From positions 1 to 6,723 of the forward strand of contig CAIWCQ010000175.1 in the NCBI GenBank assembly GCA_903911165.1: DNA of 6,723 nt, given 5' to 3'. The translations under genes and the position numbers were made by a program. This DNA is from an uncultured Actinomycetes bacterium (GTDB lineage Bacteria; Actinomycetota; Actinomycetes; Mycobacteriales; Mycobacteriaceae). A model generated the notes under the pieces. That model had not been told where the DNA came from. It searched no databases and saw nothing but the letters and a program-made list of their open reading frames with translations. Of this stretch, positions 5,904 to 6,723 are shown in pieces (position 1 is the stretch's first letter; each line of letters starts with the position of its first letter).

Positions 5904-5932
5904 TTCACCGGCCCGCGCCGAGTCGGTACGTT
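5904..5932 (+). promoter_or_regulatory. Candidate promoter of the small membrane ORF
   Basis: TTCACC at 5904-5909 (four of six matches to TTGACA) and TACGTT at 5927-5932 (fits TANNNT) are 17 bp apart. Transcription would begin near 5939 and give an 18-nt leader that holds the AGGGGG ribosome-binding site before the ATG at 5957. The fit of all three elements to one small ORF is what makes it credible. Confidence 0.4.
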
Positions 5933-5956
5933 GACCATCCAGGCCAGGGGGTTGCG

Positions 5957-6130
5957 ATGACGTTTCAGCCACTCGATGCGGCCTCTTCTGGCCAATCGCC
6001 GTGGACGACTTTGGGTCCATCGGCTTTGGGTTCATCGCCGGCTAGCAGGTCCTACCTGATGGCCGCCGTGCGGGCGGGAGTCATCGCACTGGTTCTCCTG
6101 GGCGTTCTCGCCCTCGTTGTCCTGTTCTGA
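5957..6130 (+). CDS. Small single-span membrane protein, 57 aa, unknown function
   Basis: The ATG at 5957 is preceded by AGGGGG at 5946-5951 with a 5-nt spacer, a good ribosome-binding site, and by a candidate promoter at 5904-5932. Residues 1-32 are polar and rich in Ser, Pro and Gly (MTFQPLDAAS...). R31 and R39 flank the beginning of a hydrophobic run, about 40-57 (AGVIALVLLGVLALVVLF), that continues to the last residue. This is the layout of a C-tail-anchored or single-span small membrane protein with its N-terminus probably inside. I recognise no family. The stop is 121 bp upstream of the sodA start on the same strand, so read-through into sodA is possible. The start signals and the clean hydrophobic helix argue against chance, but at this length chance is not excluded. 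Confidence 0.6.
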   Translation: MTFQPLDAASSGQSPWTTLGPSALGSSPASRSYLMAAVRAGVIALVLLGVLALVVLF

Positions 6131-6147
6131 CCCGGCCACCTGCTCGA

Positions 6148-6163
6148 ACCACGGTTGAGTGGT
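6148..6163. repeat. Short inverted repeat between the small ORF and sodA
   Basis: ACCAC (6148-6152) pairs with GTGGT (6159-6163) around a 6-nt loop, 17 bp after the small ORF stop. A second 5-bp stem, ACTCC (6180-6184) with GGAGT (6189-6193) around TTGC, follows. Both are weak and lack T-runs, so neither is a clear terminator. The sodA promoter is probably in this 121-bp gap, but no -35/-10 pair fits well; GATAGA at 6201-6206 is the best -10-like string and fails TANNNT. Confidence 0.35.
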
Positions 6164-6241
6164 CCCGACGTCGCCGTCGACTCCTTGCGGAGTGCGCGGT
6201 GATAGAGCAAGGTGATGCCCGGATCACACCGCACAACCACT

Positions 6242-6246
6242 AAGGA
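6242..6246 (+). promoter_or_regulatory. sodA ribosome-binding site
   Basis: AAGGA ends 5 nt before the GTG at 6252-6254. It fixes the GTG as the start, giving the standard mycobacterial SodA N-terminus ([13 protein letters not shown] after the initiator). Confidence 0.8.
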
Positions 6247-6251
6247 ATCTC

Positions 6252-6723
6252 GTGGCTGACTACACCCTGCCGGAATTGGACTGGGACTACGGGGCACTGG
6301 AGCCCCATATCTCGGGGGAAATCAACGAACTGCACCACAGCAAGCATCACGCCGCGTACGTGGCGGGGGCCAATGCCGCGGTCGCTAAACTCGCGGAGGC
6401 GCGTGCCAACGACGACCATTCCGCCATCTTCCTCAACGAAAAGAACCTCGGCTTCCACCTCGGCGGCCATGTCAACCATTCCATCTGGTGGAAGAACCTG
6501 TCCCCCAACGGAGGTGACAAGCCCACCGGCGAGCTTGCGGCCGCCATCGACGATGCTTTCGGCTCGTTCGACAAGTTCCGGGCCCAGTTCACCGCAGCCG
6601 CCAACGGTCTGCAGGGCTCGGGCTGGGCGGTGTTCGGATACGACAGTCTCGGTGGCCGGCTACTCACGTTCCAGCTCTACGACCAGCAGGCGAACGTGCC
6701 GCTGGGCATTATTCCGCTACTGC
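6252..6723 (+). CDS. sodA: Superoxide dismutase SodA (probably Mn-type), 3' end cut by window edge
   Basis: The first 157 of about 207 residues of a Fe/Mn superoxide dismutase are present; the enzyme turns superoxide into hydrogen peroxide and oxygen. Metal ligands H28 ([10 protein letters not shown]) and H76 (VNHSIWW) and the second-sphere Y36 are present; the remaining ligands, Asp and His of the DxWEH motif, lie just past the edge. Position 145 is Gln ([11 protein letters not shown]), where the M. tuberculosis iron enzyme has His; Gln here goes with manganese in mycobacteria, so a Mn enzyme is predicted. No signal peptide is present, as in other mycobacterial SodA proteins, even though the M. 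tuberculosis enzyme is found outside the cell. The start is GTG with AAGGA 5 nt upstream. Confidence 0.97.
   Translation, partial: MADYTLPELDWDYGALEPHISGEINELHHSKHHAAYVAGANAAVAKLAEARANDDHSAIFLNEKNLGFHLGGHVNHSIWWKNLSPNGGDKPTGELAAAIDDAFGSFDKFRAQFTAAANGLQGSGWAVFGYDSLGGRLLTFQLYDQQANVPLGIIPLL

Larger units (their letters stand above)
5462..5956. other. 495-bp intergenic region without a supported gene
   Basis: Neither strand holds an open frame with a recognisable product or a good start here, and the open frames that do exist look incidental. Visible contents are: the -10 of the minus-strand operon; a 13-bp palindrome at 5538-5550; DnaA-box-like 9-mers between 5586 and 5685; a 10-bp palindrome GCCGATCGGC at 5790-5799, just after a perfect TTGACA (5783-5788) that has no good -10 at normal spacing; a strong hairpin at 5860-5882; and a promoter candidate at 5904-5932. 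No tRNA T-arm motif or insertion-sequence end was found. Confidence 0.6.

Noticed and set aside
5651..5995. 114-codon minus-strand frame in the intergenic region
   Set aside because: No family resemblance; it crosses the palindromes and the start of the small membrane ORF and looks incidental.

Overview
The window looks like a piece of a mycobacterial chromosome (Mycobacterium/Mycolicibacterium sensu lato). It is GC-rich, uses GTG and TTG starts freely, and carries genes I recognise from the M. tuberculosis Rv3837c-Rv3846 neighbourhood: a histidine-phosphatase gene, pheA, an LCP cell-wall ligase, glpQ1, an Rv3843c-like membrane protein and sodA. All identifications come from reading motifs and from memory of the families; no database search was run. 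SodA has Gln at position 145, where the M. tuberculosis iron enzyme has His. This argues for a manganese-type enzyme as in M. smegmatis, and so for a species other than M. tuberculosis.

Layout. Positions 1-1265 (minus strand) hold pheA (prephenate dehydratase) and, overlapping it by 4 bp (ATGA), a histidine-phosphatase gene cut by the left edge. A 68-bp divergent promoter region follows. Positions 1334-3536 (plus) hold a CPBP-family membrane protein and, 31 bp downstream, an LCP-family cell-wall glycopolymer ligase with a long Arg/Pro-rich cytoplasmic tail. These genes converge, with a 26-bp gap, on a minus-strand pair: a zinc-ribbon/DUF4328-type membrane protein (5461-4415) and glpQ1, a glycerophosphodiester phosphodiesterase (4411-3563), separated by 3 bp. 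Positions 5462-5956 are non-coding as far as I can tell, but they are rich in signals: DnaA-box-like 9-mers, short palindromes and a strong hairpin. Then come a 57-codon single-span membrane ORF with a good ribosome-binding site (5957-6130) and the first 157 codons of sodA (6252 to the right edge).

How the parts fit. Most of this is ordinary core genome: phenylalanine synthesis, cell-envelope assembly, glycerophosphodiester turnover and oxidative-stress defence. I found no convincing new multi-gene system. The parts most worth a second look are the 495-bp intergenic region with its DnaA-box-like cluster, the small membrane ORF just upstream of sodA, and two minus-strand genes (pheA and the zinc-ribbon gene) whose promoter -10 elements lie exactly where leaderless transcription from the GTG start would need them.
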